From: Metallyticus violacea
Taxonomy: Eukaryota > Arthropoda > Insecta > Mantodea > Metallyticidae
DNA length: 64,000 nt
Reading direction: 5' to 3'
Assembly (NCBI GenBank): GCA_030762175.1
Contig: CM060841.1
Span: forward strand, 5,963,501 to 6,027,500
Below, piece by piece: positions 1 to 12,510 of the stretch (its first letter is position 1; every line of letters begins with the position of its first letter). Under the pieces are notes generated by a model. The model was given only the letters and a program-made list of their open reading frames with translations. It did not search any database and was not told the DNA's origin. The position numbers and the translations under genes are program-made.

Positions 1-1189
1 TAAGTGAAAGAATTTCACGTTTCCAAATATTTCCATTTTTTTGCTTTCAATTTTATGATTAAAATATCTAAAAGATGTGATGCTCTAAATAAAATTCATA
101 CTTTCTTATTATGTTAATGTTTTCTGAAATACCCGTGATGTGTATCAGTAGAGAGGCAACAGATTTGATATCTCGAGTGGCTAGCAAGCAATTTTCAAAG
201 ATGAGCGTAATAAAGAGTTCGTGTGTTCTAAAGTGTTTATTGTTATTATAGAGTTTTGTGTAGATAAAATCAGATGTGGTCAAATAAAACTTATAATCTT
301 CCTTTGCTTTTTACCTTCATGTTTTTAGTTTCCTGTCATATTTTTAAAAACATTCTCCTCATATCTAATTTCGTTCTGTCAAACTGTTTTGTTGCGTTTT
401 TGCCCATTTTATAGTAATTCATATTTATCCAATGTTCTCATTATTCCGGTTCGATTTTCGATATTTTATGATGATTTTTCTTTGAATATGATTACCCCAG
501 CGACTATAGAATGTAGTGGGTATAGATTTAGGGTTTCTCTCCGACAAATGTAATATCTTCATCCTTTGGATAATGAAGTTGCACCTTGTACGTGTCCCTA
601 CCTCCGAAGTCGGTTTCTCTTGTCATCGGAAGAAGAAGAGTATTCCACAAGTCAGAGTAAATGTGTAAAGAAGATTCGGAAATTTTGTGTTTGTTTATTT
701 ATTTGCATTCCGAAAGATTCATACACCAGCTAGTATAGTAAATAATTGCAGAATTGCTACAAAGACACTAACGTTAAATCGAGAAAAAAAATATTAAATG
801 TATACAAATGTTTTCAGTACTTGCAAGTGAAATATTAAGCAATTTAAATGTTTCTGAATTTTTTGGGCTATTTTTATGCTAACGGTATTTTATATTATGT
901 GTACTGGTGGCAAAGTTTCCACTGTACATAGCAGAAAGTTTACTGGTAGAAATACATAGTCAGGTATATGACAAGTAATGTATGAAAGTTGAAGATGTTT
1001 ATTTAATACTTGCTCTCTCTGTTTGTAGAATTTGTAGAATTTGCCCGAAAAATACTTTAAACTGATATACTACTATATTTAAAAAAGCCACTATGTCTTT
1101 ATAGTAGCAGAAAACGTTTGAAATCAAAGAGCAAATGAATTTAGAAATACGTACGAAATACAAAATTTCAAAATTAATCGGACCTCATT
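1..1189. other. A+T-rich sequence, no feature seen
   Basis: Low-complexity A+T-rich sequence without a convincing open frame, repeat copy or RNA gene. A 71-codon minus-strand frame at 68-283 has no recognisable domain and is treated as chance. Confidence 0.6.
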
Positions 1190-1475
1190 TGTGCATCACC
1201 ACTAAGAACGAGCAAAGCTGGCGTGATTTTTGGGGCTAGTCTCTGGCCAGCCCTGGGTTGGCAAACTTTCAGCAAAGAGTATGGGAAGGGAAAAGGGGCC
1301 AAATGTGGTCCATGGTGTGTGTGTGTGTGTGTGCAGATTCAATCGAAGGAGTCGCCAACCAATGATCTGATAACTCCCACAATGCTTCGCGAGAGCTTGT
1401 GACCGACGGCCAATATTCGATAACGGCCAGGTAGAATCCTCGACCGCAGCGGAAACGACACAGAATCGATTCTTG
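1190..1475. other. G+C-richer low-copy island
   Basis: About 285 bp of visibly more complex sequence in an A+T-rich setting, with a short (GT)n run near 1314-1334 and a CCCACAATGC-type motif near 1377. It has no copy elsewhere in the window and no open frame. A conserved non-coding or regulatory element is possible, but this is inference. Confidence 0.3.
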
Positions 1476-2341
1476 ATTTATAACAAATAATGCTGCAGAT
1501 TATTATCTCCTACAGTTCTCTCTCATGTCTTATTTTCTACTGTTATCAAGTCAATAACATTCAAATCCAAACCATTCCAGCTAGTTGTCTGCACATTCAC
1601 AACATGTTTTTACAGTTATAAAGCATTAAATTAAAAATTAAGAAAAAATTACCAATAAAGTAATTTTATTTATGTATAACTACTACTACTACTATTCACC
1701 AAAAGTTAGTTTTGCCTGCTTTTTCAATTGAGCGCAGCGTGCGCTAGACCAAGGCCACTCCGTTGCCTGTCATTGTAATATACAGTTCTCGCGCTGATGG
1801 TGTTACTATAGCAGGCATTATTTCTGTGTTTATATTAATATAACTCAGCCTACAGTTAAAAATCAAGTCTTTGTGCTAATACGCTATTAATGCACAGCGT
1901 TATTAACTACTGTGTATTAGTGAAATTACGTTTTTGTGTTGAAATGCTGCCACTAAAATGCAGAAAAACTGAAAGTCTACAGATTTATGTCACTATATTA
2001 TAGAGTAACTTAAAATAGAGAGTTGCAGTCGCTGAACTGTTGCGATTAAATTAAACTTTCGTTAATTTTTTTGCAAATGTATGAATGCAGACGAAAAGAA
2101 CTTTGAACAGCTACAAACTGGTTAATACTTATTATGAAATAAAACTAATATTGAGTACATGTCCTTGTTGATCAAAGATGTGCGAGTAGGGGAGCTAGTG
2201 ACTGGTACCACCCCCCCACGCACACAGCTTGTGTGCTTAGGACAAAAACAAACCTTCCATTTTTTTAAGATGCTTTCAATAATAATAGATATAAATTTAT
2301 CTGGCTGATTACAAACGTTGTGAATTCAACTATGTATATAA
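1476..2341. other. A+T-rich sequence, no gene
   Basis: Holds a short (TAC)n run near 1681-1695 and a C-run near 2211. Nothing else was recognised. Confidence 0.5.
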
Positions 2342-3248
2342 TATACAGTGGGTTAAAAATGTATACACACCTCAAGCAAAGAAAAAACTGTGTTAACATA
2401 ACAAAACTGAATTCACACAAACAGAAAATGATCAGCACTAATCATCTTACACTTTTACAGTTACAACAGTTGCTCAAAATGCCCACCATCGGCGTCGATA
2501 CACGTCTGAGTACGTTGAACTACCGATTGAGCAACGTTTGTGAAAGTGTCCTCAGAGATTGCAGCACAAGCCGTTTCAATTTCTTCCCGAAGTGCTGCCG
2601 GTGTAGCTGGTTTTCTACGGTATACAACACCCTTAAGAGTTCCCCATATGTAGAAGTCCAACGGAGTTAGGTCCGGAGAACGTGGTGGAAACTCAACCGG
2701 ATCTCTTCATCCTATCCAGTGCCCTGGAAAGTGCCTCGGATCCAGTACGCGGGGCTTGTTGGTGTGCGAGGTCAGCCAGATCTGCCCTTGTGAACATCGC
2801 ATACGGTGCCATGAGTCTCAAATTTGTCTCGAATGCGTGAAATTGTTACTCGCGTTGGCGGTTCTGTTCTGTACACACGTCTCCATTGCCTTTGAACTTC
2901 TACATTCTCGGTTTTCCAAAACCACTTCAAAATTGCTTTCCGCTGTTCAAACGATAATCTTGGCTCCGTTTTGTTGTAGCAACTTTAGCATAACGTAATG
3001 TGAGTCACATCTGTTTACAAAACATCATATGATTATCTTGCCTCATTTGTTCATTGTTGATTTACGATAATCTTGGCTTCACTTTTTCATTGTGGATTTC
3101 CTGTCACGTAGCATCGCTGTCATAATGTATGTGTCACATTTTACAGAACATTATATTATACACTATTTTTGTTTTTCCGCCGAATTTTGAAATATATTAA
3201 ATAGATATCTACTGTGAAAGTGTGTATATTTTTTACACCGTAGGTATA
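2342..3248 (-). mobile_element. Degenerate Tc1/mariner element, M1 family (DD41D-type)
   Basis: The ends are imperfect terminal inverted repeats: TATACAGTGGGTTAAAAATG on the left, matched by the complement of the right end (GTGTGTATATTTTTTACACC, then GTAGGTATA). The flanking TA fits Tc1/mariner target choice. The transposase is on the minus strand. The C-terminal part at 2461-2690 reads SPDLTPLDFYIWGTLK through GGHFEQLL and keeps the third catalytic Asp. N-terminal HTH remains (FEQRKAILKW-like) lie near 2890-2990. The centre is damaged by stops and frameshifts, and the length (~0.9 kb) is below the ~1.3 kb of an intact element. Related copies are at 7776, 21734 and 52493. Confidence 0.8.
2461..2690 (-). 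pseudogene. Tc1/mariner transposase C-terminal fragment (M1)
   Basis: The open stretch ends at its own stop after GGHFEQLL, the usual end of this transposase group. The upstream SPDLTPLD motif carries the third catalytic acid of the DDE/D triad. The apparent start inside it is not a true start because the homologous frame continues upstream before breaking. No function is expected. Confidence 0.75.
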
Positions 3249-3989
3249 TTCGCTTTTATCCTCATTTGTGGTTTTAATTAAAAGTTTTTTTCGTATTGAA
3301 TTGTTTTCTGTATGTAGCGAAAAAGATATAATACTCTTGCTTAAAAATTGTTGCTCAAGTATAGCATTTCTTTTACTATATTGCAACATAGCCTTATGTA
3401 AGCCTTAAAATTAAATAAATTCAATTGTTATATTAAATTAACAATACCAGCGTCTCTGAATACCAGGATATTGTCGTAATCCATCAAAGCACACAACACA
3501 CAAATTTCAAATTTAACTAAAGGTTTTATATTTATTATCTAATTCTGTACCTATTATATAATTATATTAATTGCGTTTCATTCCTCTAATGAATTAAAAA
3601 ATTACACCAGAGTTAAAGGAATATGTGTTTCTTATTTGACTCAAATGAAGTTACCATAACTTTTTTTTTAACGTTTTGAATGCGTTGAAATTCAGTTAGC
3701 AAGTGTTGGAAAAATTAAACTTCTGATGTTCTTATATTTTTTGTAAAACATTTAATTTCTAGTATCATCGTACTTTCAAATCACACAAATAAAAGTTTTT
3801 ATGCATAAAATATTCAGCATCCTCAAAGTCGGTTAAACATAATGACTTTTTAATATTACAAATTGCTTTCCTAATCAATTGGAAACTTGAAAATACTTGA
3901 AAAGAAAAGAGAATGTATAAATCTTCATAAAATTATAATTAGAACGTAAAGCAGATTTTATATTACTCCATTTTGATAGAATCCTCCAT
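3249..3989. other. A+T-rich sequence, no feature seen
   Basis: Several homopolymer T and A runs. The short frames are uninformative, and no repeat family from elsewhere in the window was recognised. Confidence 0.6.
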
Positions 3990-4330
3990 TAAATAAAAGA
4001 GATAAGCACGGCCTTCTTGAAACTCGTAGATTGTAGTAGCCGTCTGAGGAGACAAGGGTCGAGAAAATCTAGAAGGCCATGGATAGTGATGATGATTCAG
4101 GGGCCTTGGAGAGAGGAACATGCAATTCCACTCCTCGCGGATAATTGAATTAAGAGTCCGGGAGTGCTAGGCAAGGGCTTTTGCAGCTAAACAAATCCTC
4201 TCCGTCCCTGGGATAATTCCTTGCCTCTTCCCTCCTCACGCTTTTTTGTTTTCGTTCGTTCAGTCACTTAAAGTCGAGTTCAGCCTCCTCTAGAATAGGG
4301 TTACTGTAGCTTATTCACGTCTAGAAAATA
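3990..4330. other. G+C-richer low-copy island
   Basis: Complex, apparently single-copy sequence with pyrimidine-rich stretches at 4199-4260. It has no usable frame. It may be a conserved non-coding element, or only non-repetitive spacer. Confidence 0.25.
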
Positions 4331-6244
4331 GTAATTCTTTGTGATGTACTTCGCTCGCCTTACATCTTCCTGTACCGTCTAATGAAAGTTGATCTACCTA
4401 AGGCTGCAAAGAATGCACTCAGCGCTAAATTATCAACAGCGGCCGCGCTTAGTGCCGTACTATTTCGATTCCTTATATTGCAGAAGTATTAAGTAACTAA
4501 AAAATTAAACCGATATCTTTGAGAGACACCAAAAAATATCTTTTTCTAATACCATATATTCCTATGAGATTTTTTTTTTTTTTTTTCAAATGGCTAGATG
4601 ACGCATGCGTTCTTCGCTCAATATTCACTTTTATTCATGGGTAGCCCATGAGAATCCCTCGCTAATGGAGGACCCATAAGCTACCGCTACTACAGCAAAG
4701 AGGAACTACCCTTATTGCGTTAGATACAATTAAAAACTAATTGCCGCTACATCGCTTTTTACATGCATTTTTAGTTTTGAAAGTTAGTCAGGAGAAGTGA
4801 AAATGGCAAATAATTAGGACATTTTCTTTGGGGGGCCGGATCCCTGATGCCAGTCATGTCCCTTATTTCACTCCAGGTGTATCACTCCATGTTAGTAAAC
4901 AACTGGGTCACGACGTACAACATAAGGCGAACGCTTTAAACGTGTACCATAATGGACCAGCAAAGATTACAAAGACATATTTTTCTTTCTCCAAGGTGGG
5001 TCAGCCTTTCTCCTGTTTCTTTCTGCGTTCTCTTGGGTCAGCAGGAACATGGCCCATGTCCAGCGCTCGGTATTCTCTCTTTTCTTAAGAGCCAGATGTT
5101 GAGGGGTTGCTGATACCACGCGCTAGGAGTTGTTTTCTTGCTTTGTTTGAAATTGGTGGCTTCCTCAGTGATGACTTTCAAGTGTTAATTGTTAAGTTAC
5201 ATCCTGTTTTTTGCAATGAATAAAGTGCGCGTTTTTTAGGTCCATTTTCCCATCGAAATTTAACTGTTAAGTTGAAAGTGACTCATCAACCGAAAACCAT
5301 AAAAGCGTATTCAGCAAGACGGCATATATATTTTTTCTTGAGAAAACAACGTGCGAAGTGAAAAACGTGTATAGTCTATAGGAATAAGGTTAGAAAAGAA
5401 ATAGAAAGGGCAAATTTCTTATCTGTACATAACGACTAAACTACAGATATAATTTGTTGTGATATTGCGCATCATTGAGGGTAAACCTACTGAACGATTC
5501 ATAAAATGCATTGCTGTTTCTGAATAAACTGCAGAAGGCTTAAGGCGTACTTTAACAACTGAATTAAAGGAGTTCCATATAAACTAGAATTTTATAGCGC
5601 GTACCTTTCTTTAGTGGCGCTGCAGTTATGACAGAATGTCGGAGAAGTATAAGTCTTGATAAAAGAGACCTTCCCCCACGCCATCGGGGTGTCATATAGC
5701 TAGTTATTCCTTGTTACCACTTTCTAAGGTTGCCACGATCCACCGCTGGTCGGTATGTTCAACGATTTCCAACTAAGCGGATTGATGACAGAGATGGTGC
5801 TTCACAATGACGCACCGGTCTTCTGATTTGCCTCCACTGGTGGAGTCCAATGCGGGATCTTGTTTACCAATTCACAGTAGAAACAGAGGAGGGCCTGGTG
5901 GCCAGGACAATTCCAGCAACAGGGAACTATAAACACAATCTTGCAGTATAGGTCGTGTTATACGAAACTGTAGTCTTTGTGAAGTTTTAGCCTCTTCTGT
6001 AAAATAAATGATTGTAAATATTTTAAAAAATCTTGAGGGTAAAAGTTGTTCGGATTATGCAACGAGAAACTTAATGATAATTCACCACCCAACATTTCGA
6101 GAACCATACAGACCTCCTCCTCAGGTATTTATAATTCTGTCAAGGCAAATGAGCTACATAAATTATGTAAAGCATGTCACATAGAAAATATGGCATTAGG
6201 AAAACAATCAAAGTGTGTCGGCTTAATTATATCCAAGTCGTTAT
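4331..6244. other. Unassigned intergenic sequence
   Basis: Contains a poly(T) tract near 4567-4586 and a 7-bp hairpin (TCATGGG / CCCATGA, 3-nt loop) at 4635-4651. Two G+C-richer stretches are at 4828-5090 and 5640-5940, and a short frame with SPPNISRTIQTSSS lies near 6085-6130. None matches a family I can name. The 5640-5940 stretch may be old repeat sequence. Confidence 0.35.
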
Positions 6245-6650
6245 AGAGTGGGATAGATGCCACTTGATACTTTCGCTCCCAAGAACACCTCCGGAAGGAA
6301 GGGGTGAGACGGGAGATATACCGGGCAGCCAGGAACCCGAGAGTGCTATGTACGTACACGGCGGGGTCCCCAATGTCTCCACAGTAGCTAAATCCCAGAG
6401 GCCAACAGGTGCGCAACAACACTCAGATACCATCATGGTATATTACTCGAGATGCTCGAGGCCCATCGAGGAGATCCGCAGACAAAATTCGCCAGACCCT
6501 GGGAAAAAGCTTTCTCTAAGCGCAAGCAATCACCACGCCACACGGCACCACCCTTCTCACCTAAAGATCCGACACTGTAATTAACGTTATGGAATGAGAA
6601 AAAATTGGGAATAGGAAAATACCTGGAATAGTATACGTTACCCGGCTCGG
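6245..6650 (-). repeat. SINE-D copy, head missing
   Basis: On the minus strand the core (TTACAGTGTCGGATCTTTAG, then GGTGAGAAGGGTGGTGCCGT) aligns with the core at 14930-15010, 43080-43140 and 56030-56090. The tRNA-like head seen at 15077-15146 is absent or unrecognisable. The long frames at 6174-6584 (+) and 6177-6422 (-) are shadows of this repeat. Confidence 0.6.
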
Positions 6651-7775
6651 TTTGTATAGTATTAAGTCCGGCATAGGATTTTTAATGTCAAAAAAGTTAT
6701 TGTTTATAAGAAACAGATTTAGAACAGTATATGCATGTACATAATGTTCTTCCCCTTTTTAGAAGTGGAAGTGCATTGGCCATCTCGCATTTGTGCTTAG
6801 GAGGAGTTAACAAATGTTTTAAAGTAATATTTTGTTCAAACTAAACAATTTTAAAAACATTTTTTTTTTTTGTAGGAATAAGGCATTCAAAACTGGAATT
6901 TTTACGCTTCTGGCATCATTCGAAACTTTGAAATCTTAAACCCCCCAAAAATTGTTAAAACTTTGAAAAGATCCGCTTTAACTCCAATGATGTCCACTAG
7001 AAGTGTTCGCTAACAAAAAAAAAAAAAAAAAAAAAAAAAAAAACGGCAATTGTGGCAATTTCCGGGTAGCCGGATCATCAGTCACCTTGTGGCTGCCCCG
7101 ACGCCACACTATCTACGGAAACTTCCGGTAATGAGTACCGTGTTCTGTGCTCTCTCTAAAATTTCCAGATTTAACTGTCGATAGTCCTGGAGGTTTCTAG
7201 CGACCTCAAGTTTTCTACAAATTTAATTACTCAACGCTACTGAGTATTTCTAGTTCTACCAAACTCTCCGCCGCGTTTTATTTGCAAAAGCTATCAGTCT
7301 ACGTTGGGCGTTATCCGAACTGTAATATGAAGCATTCGGGAGATTCGAGAACCTATTAGGAATCGGATTTCAGAAAATGTAGGTTTCGTCTCATCTTCCC
7401 CCCCCCTCCCCGCATAACTGTTCCATACAAGTTATTTTAATGTACCCGAACCGATTCCCTACGTAGTCTTTCTAACAGCCAAAGCATTTTGTTTTTAACT
7501 TTCCATGTTACAAGAAAATTCACTTTCGTTAATTGTGTTTTAGGGAAGAAACCTCGAAACTATTGAACCTTTAAAATCAATTTCTAATCTAATCTTTCAA
7601 TTTAGTATTTCATCTCCGACGTAGTTCAAACGTATTTGTTCGATATCGGAAAACTTGACAAATTTGGAAACCCCAAATATTGCTCTATCATTTTCTGCAG
7701 AATTTTTCTTCTATGTATGCTAAAATAGTAACATATGAAAATACTTTAAGTTGAACTATAAAATGATAATATATA
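6651..7775. other. Unassigned sequence with long poly(A)
   Basis: A ~29-nt A run at about 7014-7042 is followed by a short G+C-rich piece (7043-7150) that may be an old retroposon junction, but no family was recognised. The rest is A+T-rich. Confidence 0.4.
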
Positions 7776-8386
7776 TACAGAGGGTGCCAAAAATGCATAT
7801 ACGCTTCAAGCAAAGAAAAAACTGTGGTAACATAACTAAACTGAATTCACACAAACAGAAAACGATGAGCACTAATCATCTTACAGTTACAACAGTTGCT
7901 CAAAATGCCCACCATCGGCGTCGATACACTTCTGACTGATTGAGTAGTTGCTCAATCAACTACTGATTGAGCAACGTTTGCGAAAGTGTCCTCAGCGAAT
8001 GCAGCACATGCCGTTTCAATTTCTTCCCGAAGAGCTGCCAGTGTAACTGGTTTTATACGGTATACAACATCCTTACGAGTTTCCCATATGTATAACAGAA
8101 GACCAACGGAGTTAGATCCAGAGAATGCAGTGCATACATCTCCATTACCTTTGAACTTTAACAACATTCTCGATTTTCTAATACAACTTCAAAATTGCTT
8201 TCCGCTGATCAAAAGATAATCTTGGCTCCGCTTTGTTGTAACAACGCCATCATAACGTAATGTGAGTCACATCTGTTTACAGAACATCATATTACACATT
8301 ACTGTTGTTTTTCGGTCCAGCTTTAAAAATATATTAAATAGATATCTACTGTGAAAGTGTGTATACATTTTGGCATCCTTGGTATA
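7776..8386 (-). mobile_element. Internally deleted Tc1/mariner element, M1 family
   Basis: Both terminal inverted repeats are well kept: CAGAGGGTGCCAAAAATGCA on the left and TGTATACATTTTGGCATCCT on the right, between TA dinucleotides. Only ~0.61 kb lies between them. A C-terminal transposase piece (minus strand, about 7900-8100) is joined almost directly to an N-terminal piece (8120-8235), and the catalytic centre is lost. This is the expected structure of a non-autonomous, MITE-like derivative of the M1 family. Confidence 0.8.
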
Positions 8387-9393
8387 AATATTTTGAAATT
8401 TACGATGTTTTTCTGCTGACCCAAAATGCTTTAATGTAAACGCAACTAAAGCTTACTACATACTGACTAATTGAGTAACAACGTAATCAGTACAACAAAG
8501 GTACAGCTATTAGCCATTTATTCCGAATTTTGAACTTCATTAAGGACCCACAAGTGAAGTGACAACATTAGATTAAATTGTATACTGACATGAAGATAAA
8601 TTTACATTATAACAAATTTATGTATACAAAAGCACTTAACTGTAACAGAAAACGTTGAAAGTCACTCACTGGTAAGAGTATTTTAAATGTTTTTTTTTTC
8701 CTATTACCTCCGAATGACAAAGTAGAAACCACATGCCCATCGCTATTTACGAGCAGTTGTTCTTTTTTCTTAAATCACATAGAAATACAGAATCACACAA
8801 ATGTGCACAGTAAAAGATGCTATCGATGCTGTAGCAATAATGCGGGCAGTCAACGTTGCTATCACAAAATGTGCTGCCTGTATTTCGTGTGCAGGATTTT
8901 CTAATATGAAAACGAGAGGGCGTTCGATGAGCGACATTATTGATTCAGATTACATTCAATGCATGGACTTGCTCGGTTTTTGCGTGCACCTGACATTAAT
9001 TGAAAAGGTAACGGGGATGTCGTAGCCTACAGTCAAAGCACGGTATTTACACAGTTAATTATACTGTACACGTGGCGCAAATATTAGCTACAATTCGTTG
9101 ATGTTTCAAACAATACATTCTTAGCAGAAATAACAGTATTTATGGGTGTGGTCAGTGGATAAGCAAGGGAGTTGTGGAAAAAACAGTACTTTAGCTATAC
9201 GAGGATAAAAAGTGAGAAATTCAACTGCCCTTCGTTCACTGATGTTTTAACTAAAGTTACTCAAACAAATCGATTCGCAAAGTGACATACAGCAACAAGG
9301 GGTGTCAAACGTTACTTGGAGAAGATGGTAATTTCTTTGTATCTAATTTTAAAACCTACCATATTTGGCAATTAGAGTTATTTACATCATAAT
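8387..9393. other. Unassigned sequence, one modest ORF
   Basis: A plus-strand frame of 74 codons at 8801-9025 (starting MCTVKDAIDAVAIMRAVNVA) lies in a slightly more complex stretch. It has no recognised domain and no clear splice or promoter context, so coding status is undecided and more likely negative. The remainder is A+T-rich. Confidence 0.3.
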
Positions 9394-9476
9394 GTCGGTC
9401 CTGGTGATGTAGTGGTAACCAAACTTTCCTCCTAAACCCGAATTCGATCCCGGCCAGGACCGATGGATTTTTTCGG
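9394..9476 (+). repeat. SINE-A, 5' half of an interrupted copy
   Basis: tRNA-like head beginning GTCGGTCCTGGTGATGTAGT, with a degraded B-box region, running to GATGGATTTTTTCGG. It is interrupted by an opposite-strand SINE-A at 9477-9792 and resumes at 9793. A diverged target duplication is visible: TTACATCATAAT at 9382-9393 against TACAGCATAAAT at 9999-10010. Confidence 0.85.
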
Positions 9477-9792
9477 TTTTTTTTTTTTTTTTTTTTTTTT
9501 TGATTGGTTTATTTATGGACGCTCTTCTTTAACAGCTCAGGTCATCAGTGTCCCATTCAACTCAGGGCATGAAACAGCCGACAAATTTTGCTCAGAGGCC
9601 TCTTCTTTCAGGCGAGGTTCTTTTTCGTGCCGTAAATGTACGACACGGGACCCACGCCTTTACTTCCCTTCCGAAGGAAGCCATACTTACGATTTTTACG
9701 CCCGAAAAAATCCAACGGTCCTGGCCGGGTTCGAACCCGCGATCTTGGGTTTAGTAGGCCAGTATGGTAACTACTACACCACCAGGACCGAC
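9477..9792 (-). repeat. SINE-A, complete copy nested in another SINE-A
   Basis: A full-length minus-strand copy. It has a ~24-nt poly(T) (its poly(A) tail), a body with TTTGCTCAGAGGCCTCTTCT, and an intact tRNA-like head with B box GGTTCGAACCC and a complete acceptor-stem pair (GGTCCTGG/CCAGGACC). A 7-bp duplication of the host SINE, TTTTCGG, flanks it (9470-9476 and 9793-9799). It is therefore younger than its host. Confidence 0.88.
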
Positions 9793-9998
9793 TTTTCGGG
9801 TGTAAAAATCCGAAGTATGGCTTCCTTCGGAAGGGAAGTAAAGCCGTGTCGTGCGTTTACGGCACGATAAAGAGCCCTAAGCCTGGAAATACAGCTCTTT
9901 GAGCAAAATTTATCGTTCATTTCACGGCCTGATTTGAATGGGACGCTGATCACCTACGATGTTAAAGAGTGTCCACAGATAAACCAAATAAAAAAAAA
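9793..9998 (+). repeat. SINE-A, 3' half of the interrupted copy
   Basis: Continues the host copy from TTTTCGGGTGTAAAAATCCG to the A-rich tail. It carries several substitutions relative to the other copies, consistent with greater age than the inserted SINE. Confidence 0.85.
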
Positions 9999-11774
9999 TA
10001 CAGCATAAATTGTACATTACATGGAAATAAATTAAGAATTACATCCTAACAGTATTTAAATAATCATATAAAAGTAGGCCGAAATATGACAACACTGCAT
10101 TTTGGAGAAGGAATTGTTTTCCATTGCAGGCTGGCACGCGCCAACCGGTTCGAGGCCATACTCTCACCATACACCTGACTAAAACACCAGTGAACAGAGT
10201 GCAGGACACTTATCTATAATGAAAATACTGAAATTGTAGTTATGGCCAAAGGTCTTGCATTACTATCTTTGTATTCCATACATTTCTCAAATAGCTTGTT
10301 TTGTTTTGTTTCAGATGATTTTAACTTGGATCTTTAAAAAGTAATTTTTTTCTTGTTAAGTTGGCATCGATAATAAGAAATGCCTGTTTAAATATAGGTA
10401 ATCGTTTTTGTAATAGTGTTTTCTGTCGATGTTTTTAAAATGTATTTGTCTAACAGGGATATACCTCCATGGTTTCAGCAAACTAATTGAATGTTTGTTT
10501 TTCAGTCCTAGCTGGCCATTATGTCCAAAATTATTTTACAATAGTTGAATATACGGATATCTAATTATAATGTATTTCTCGTGGCACATATGTGGAGTTT
10601 CATGTCCTCAGATAGTCGATAAAATTGAAGTGAAGTAAAGACAGAGAAACAAATCATGGTTTTTAACACTACTAGAAAACGAGCGTGTTTATCCTGTTAG
10701 AAACATCTGCCAGGACTTAGCTTGTGATAAAATGTAAGAATAAAGTCATGACAGTAATTTATTGGAAAATTCTGTGTTGCATTGAGATTCCAAAAGTACA
10801 ATTAATCATTCTTATAAGAAAGAAACAGTGTGAGGAAGATGTAAATATTTTTCTTTGTTTAACTTACAATCAATTGTGTTTACTTTGTATTTGGTGTTTA
10901 TTTTCCATGGTTGCACAAGTGGTGACTTAAATTTAATGGCGAAATAAAGGAAAGCTATAATCTTAGGTATAAAAAGTTAAAATTTAATAAACTTTACTTG
11001 TTACTAACGACTGTATTGTGCAAATATACTTAAAAAAAACTAGTGAGCCATTACCCATGAAATAATTAAATATAATACTATATAATTTAACATTAATCGT
11101 ATATAGAACTGTTTTAAACACTTTGTTTCAATTAAAATTTAAAGAAAATAATTTGATTAATCTTTCGAATCTATCAACTCATTTTTTATCTTTGTTGTGG
11201 AAGTTATGACGTAAGTGATTTAAATCACACTAAATTCTTTTTTTATGTTTTCTGAAAGAACATATAATTAAATATATGACAATTTCCTTAAAATAATATG
11301 GGTTTTCTCTGAATTTGTTCATAACACACAACAGTGCATACAAATGTTAACATTTCAACTTTTGATACCATTCAACAAAGCATTTTTATGAATTTCGCAT
11401 GAATGCAATAAATATTTCAGTGATTACAGCATTAAACGTACGCTTAATTGGACCTCAAAAGTATTCCCGCTCACTTTTTGGCAATTGCTAAGGCGCTGTA
11501 TGAATTTCTGTTGTTTGTCTACAAAATGTTCTGCATGTTTTCCATCATTACATCACCTCTTAGTTCCCACTTTTTATCTCAATTTTTTTTTTCGTAACAC
11601 AATTATTTTGTTGCCACATTAGCTTAGGTTCTGTAGAACAAATGAAGTGTTAATTAGCGATATAATGCGATATGTAAAAGAAATATTTCATAAGAAAAAG
11701 GAATGGGTGCAATTTAAAATGTTGTACAATGCTGTGTAACATTGTAACGTTCTGCTTTTATTAAAAAATAATGG
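9999..11774. other. A+T-rich sequence, no feature seen
   Basis: Nearly 1.8 kb of A+T-rich DNA. A 68-codon frame at 10724-10930 is A+T-driven and has no recognised motif. Confidence 0.55.
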
Positions 11775-12068
11775 TTTTTTATTGATTTATTTATGGACGC
11801 TCTTTAACAGCTCAAGTCATCAGCGTCCCGTTCAATTCAGGCCGTGAAACGGCCGACAAATTTTGCTCAGAGGCCTCTCTTTCAGACTTGAGGTGGTTTA
11901 TCGTGCCGTAAATGTACGACACGGGACCCACGGCTTTACTTCCCTTCCGAAGGAAACCATACTTAGGATTTTTACGCCCGAAAAAATCCATCGGTCCTGG
12001 CCGGGTTCGAACCCACGATCTTGGGTGTAGGAGGCAAGTATGGTAACCACTACACCACCAGGACCGAC
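11775..12068 (-). repeat. SINE-A copy
   Basis: A near-complete minus-strand copy from an A-rich 3' end to the tRNA-like head. The B box GGTTCGAACCC and the acceptor-stem pair are present. The 95-codon minus frame at 11812-12099 lies within it and is not a gene. Confidence 0.88.
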
Positions 12069-12510
12069 TGAACGGATACGTATATAAAGATGATGCCAAA
12101 ACGCAATTTATTTAGCAAGAATAGAAAATATACAACACAACTTTATTAATCAACAGAAAGAGACTGGTAGAGAAGAAGATGGTGAGGAAGAAGGGAGTAA
12201 TGAAGGAGAGGAAGATATTTAAACTTATAACAGACGGAAATATTTTTGAACTTCAACCGGAAGAAGAGAATGGGGAAGAAGGAGAAGATTTTTACCTATA
12301 AGCGGTGAAAACGAAAAAGTAAGCAAATTTCAAGAGGAACTTTGGACCAGTATAGGAGGAGGAAAAGAAGAAGAAGAAGAAGAAGAAGAAGAAGAGAAAC
12401 GGAAGAGACAAATAACAGACAGCGAGTAGAAGAAAATAGAGAAGAGTACAGCGATGAATAAGTAGAAGTGATGAGGTAGTAGAAGATTAAATGAGCTGGT
12501 AGATAGGGTG
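12069..12510. repeat. Purine-rich tract with (GAA)n
   Basis: The plus strand is strongly purine-biased from about 12160, with a clean (GAA)n run near 12365-12395. The plus-strand translation is Glu/Lys/Arg-rich in pieces but broken by stops, so low-complexity DNA is the simpler reading. Confidence 0.55.

Noticed and set aside
9395..9467. tRNA gene calls for the tRNA-like heads of SINE-A
   Set aside because: Each is the 5' head of a dispersed ~300-bp repeat with a common body and A-rich tail, so these are SINE promoters, not tRNA genes.
9463..9870. 135-codon ORF beginning with a Phe run
   Set aside because: It is a translation of the nested SINE-A pair and its poly(T).
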